Assembly (NCBI GenBank): GCA_003696705.1
Contig: RFGD01000313.1
Location: forward strand, 1 to 7,464
Origin: Alphaproteobacteria bacterium
Lineage (GTDB): Bacteria; Pseudomonadota; Alphaproteobacteria; Rhodobacterales; Rhodobacteraceae
Direction of reading: 5' to 3'
Length of the DNA: 7,464 nt
Shown: one piece after another, positions 6,249 to 7,464 of the stretch
Position numbering within the stretch: position 1 is the first letter of the stretch
Layout of the letters: the number at the start of each line of letters is the position of its first letter
Notes under the pieces: model-generated
Told to the model about the DNA's origin: nothing
Database searches by the model: none
What the model saw: only the letters and a program-made list of their open reading frames with translations
Program-made: the position numbers and the translations under genes

Positions 6249-7464
6249 GCCCCCGGATACGGCTCGGGGCAAGCTTCGTCACGGTGGGGGGCTGGACGCT
6301 GGCCTCTCGCATCCTGGGCTTCGTGCGCGACATCCTGATCGCCGCCGTCCTTGGCGCGGGGCCGGTCGCCGAAGCCTTCCTGGTCGCCTTTGCGCTGCCC
6401 AACATGTTCCGCCGCTTCTTCGCGGAAGGCGCCTTCAACATGGCCTTCGTGCCGATGTTCGCCCGCCGGCTGGAAGGCGGCGAGGACGCGCGGGGTTTTG
6501 CGGCCGACGCCTATTCGGCGCTTGCCGCCGTCCTCGTGGCGCTGACCCTTGTCGCGCAACTGGTGATGCCCTGGCTCGTCCTGGCCATGGCCGGCGGCTT
6601 TGCCGGCGATGCGCGGCTTGAGCTTGCGACGCTCTTTGGCCGCATCGCCTTCCCCTACATCCTCTTCATCTCGCTTGCGGCCCTTGTCTCGGGCGTTCTG
6701 AACTCGATCGGCCGTTTCGCGGCCGCCGCGGCGGCGCCGGTCCTTCTGAACGTCCTGTTCATTGCCGCGCTCGTCATCGCCCGGGTGACCGGCCTTGACG
6801 CGGGCCTTGCACTGGCGCTTGCCGTGCCCGTCGCAGGCGCGGCCCAGCTTGCCCTGGTCCACACCGCCGCGGCGCGGGCCGGTTTCCCGATCAGGCCGCG
6901 GTGGCCGCGCCTTACGCCCGAGTTGCGCCGCCTTGCCGTCATCGCGGCGCCCGCGGCACTGGCCGGCGGCGTGGTGCAGGTCAATCTTCTGGTCGGCCGC
7001 CAGGTGGCAAGCTTCTTCGACGGGGCGATTGCCTGGCTCGGCTATGCCGACAGGCTCTATCAGCTGCCGCTGGGCGTCGTCGGCATCGCGATGGGCGTCG
7101 TTCTTCTGCCCGACCTGTCGCGTCGGCTGCGCGCCGGCGATACCGACGGCGGTCGCGCCGCCTTCAACCGGGCGGCCGAGATCAGCCTGGCGCTGACGGT
7201 GCCGGCGGCGCTCGTGTTCATCGCCGTGCCGGCGCCCCTGGTCTCGGTCCTGTTCGAACGTGGCGCCTTCGGACCCGAGGACACGCGCGCCACCGCGATC
7301 GCGCTTGCCGTCTACGGCGCCGGTCTGCCGGCGTTCGTCCTGCAAAAGGTGCTTCAGCCGCTCTTCTTCGCCCGAGAGGACACGCGCACACCGTTTCGCT
7401 ATGCGCTCTGGACACTGGTCACGAATGCGGTCGTCGCCGTGGGGCTGGCGCCCTTCCTCGGCTA
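6245..7464 (+). CDS. murJ: Lipid II flippase MurJ (3' end cut by window)
   Basis: MurJ (MviN) is an inner-membrane protein of the MOP exporter superfamily that flips lipid II, the peptidoglycan precursor, to the periplasmic face. 406 codons are visible of the usual 510-530, so roughly the first ten or eleven of fourteen membrane helices are present. Family motifs are ASRILGFVRD (20-29), GAGPVAEAF (37-45), LPNMFRRFFAEGAF (51-64) and GYADRLYQLPLGVVG (265-279). The arginines shown to matter in E. coli (Arg18, 24, 52 and 270) align with Arg22, Arg28, Arg56 and Arg270. The position of E. coli Asp39 is Glu43 here. The chain is otherwise very hydrophobic and rich in Ala, Leu and Val. The GTG start overlaps the glnD stop by 4 bases (GTGA) and has GAGAGG 8 bases upstream. 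The frame stays open to the window end, so this is a cut by the window rather than a broken gene. Confidence 0.96.
   Translation, partial: MSPRIRLGASFVTVGGWTLASRILGFVRDILIAAVLGAGPVAEAFLVAFALPNMFRRFFAEGAFNMAFVPMFARRLEGGEDARGFAADAYSALAAVLVALTLVAQLVMPWLVLAMAGGFAGDARLELATLFGRIAFPYILFISLAALVSGVLNSIGRFAAAAAAPVLLNVLFIAALVIARVTGLDAGLALALAVPVAGAAQLALVHTAAARAGFPIRPRWPRLTPELRRLAVIAAPAALAGGVVQVNLLVGRQVASFFDGAIAWLGYADRLYQLPLGVVGIAMGVVLLPDLSRRLRAGDTDGGRAAFNRAAEISLALTVPAALVFIAVPAPLVSVLFERGAFGPEDTRATAIALAVYGAGLPAFVLQKVLQPLFFAREDTRTPFRYALWTLVTNAVVAVGLAPFLG

Noticed and set aside
3321..6272. A 983-residue open frame on the minus strand opposite glnD
   Set aside because: Its codons lie exactly on the glnD codons, so a stop would need sense TTA, CTA or TCA, which this GC-rich genome avoids. 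The product has no recognisable domain and a composition that simply mirrors the glnD codons.
6137..7345. A 402-residue minus-strand frame opposite murJ
   Set aside because: Same codon-register antisense effect; very rich in Gly, Arg, Asp and Lys, as expected from complementing hydrophobic MurJ codons, with no family motif.
1..7464. Mobile elements, tRNA/rRNA genes, CRISPR arrays or a defence island
   Set aside because: Nearly every base is inside a recognisable housekeeping gene; no transposase, integrase, tandem spacer pattern, tRNA cloverleaf or compositional break was seen.

Overview
The window is a stretch of high-GC (by eye close to 70 % G+C) bacterial chromosome, densely coding, with six housekeeping genes and no mobile element, RNA gene or CRISPR array that I can see. 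The protein sequences (GshB with a KPLYGNGGAGVF loop, MurJ with GAGPVAEAF, a short lipoprotein form of the LpoA/LppC family) and the gene order point to an alphaproteobacterium, most likely Rhodobacterales or a close relative. That assignment is inference from remembered family patterns, not from a search.

Two divergent groups share one 86-bp intergenic region (2229-2314). Leftward from it, on the minus strand, run rsmI (16S rRNA 2'-O-methyltransferase, 2228-1359), yraN (UPF0102 putative nuclease-fold protein, 1362-1009, overlapping rsmI by 4 bases in ATGA) and, after a 77-bp gap, gshB (glutathione synthetase, 931 to beyond position 1; only the last few residues are missing). Rightward, on the plus strand, run an LpoA/LppC-type lipoprotein gene (2315-3475), glnD (PII uridylyltransferase/uridylyl-removing enzyme, about 3459-6248, overlapping the lipoprotein gene) and murJ (lipid II flippase, 6245 to beyond 7464, overlapping glnD by 4 bases in GTGA).

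The left arm joins rRNA modification with glutathione synthesis. The right arm joins a predicted cell-wall-synthesis lipoprotein, the nitrogen sensor that controls PII proteins, and the flippase that moves the peptidoglycan precursor lipid II. The overlaps make translational coupling within each arm likely. The rsmI / LpoA-family divergent pair with yraN nearby resembles the E. coli yraL / yraM-yraN locus, but here yraN sits on the rsmI strand.

Nothing here looks like an undescribed system. The points most worth a second look are the near absence of GANTC (the CcrM methylation site; two copies against about 20 expected from base composition), the Asp at +2 of the mature lipoprotein, the uncertain glnD start, and a strong use of the Leu codon CTT against the GC-rich trend. 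Very long antisense open frames opposite the real genes are explained by codon-register complementarity and were rejected.
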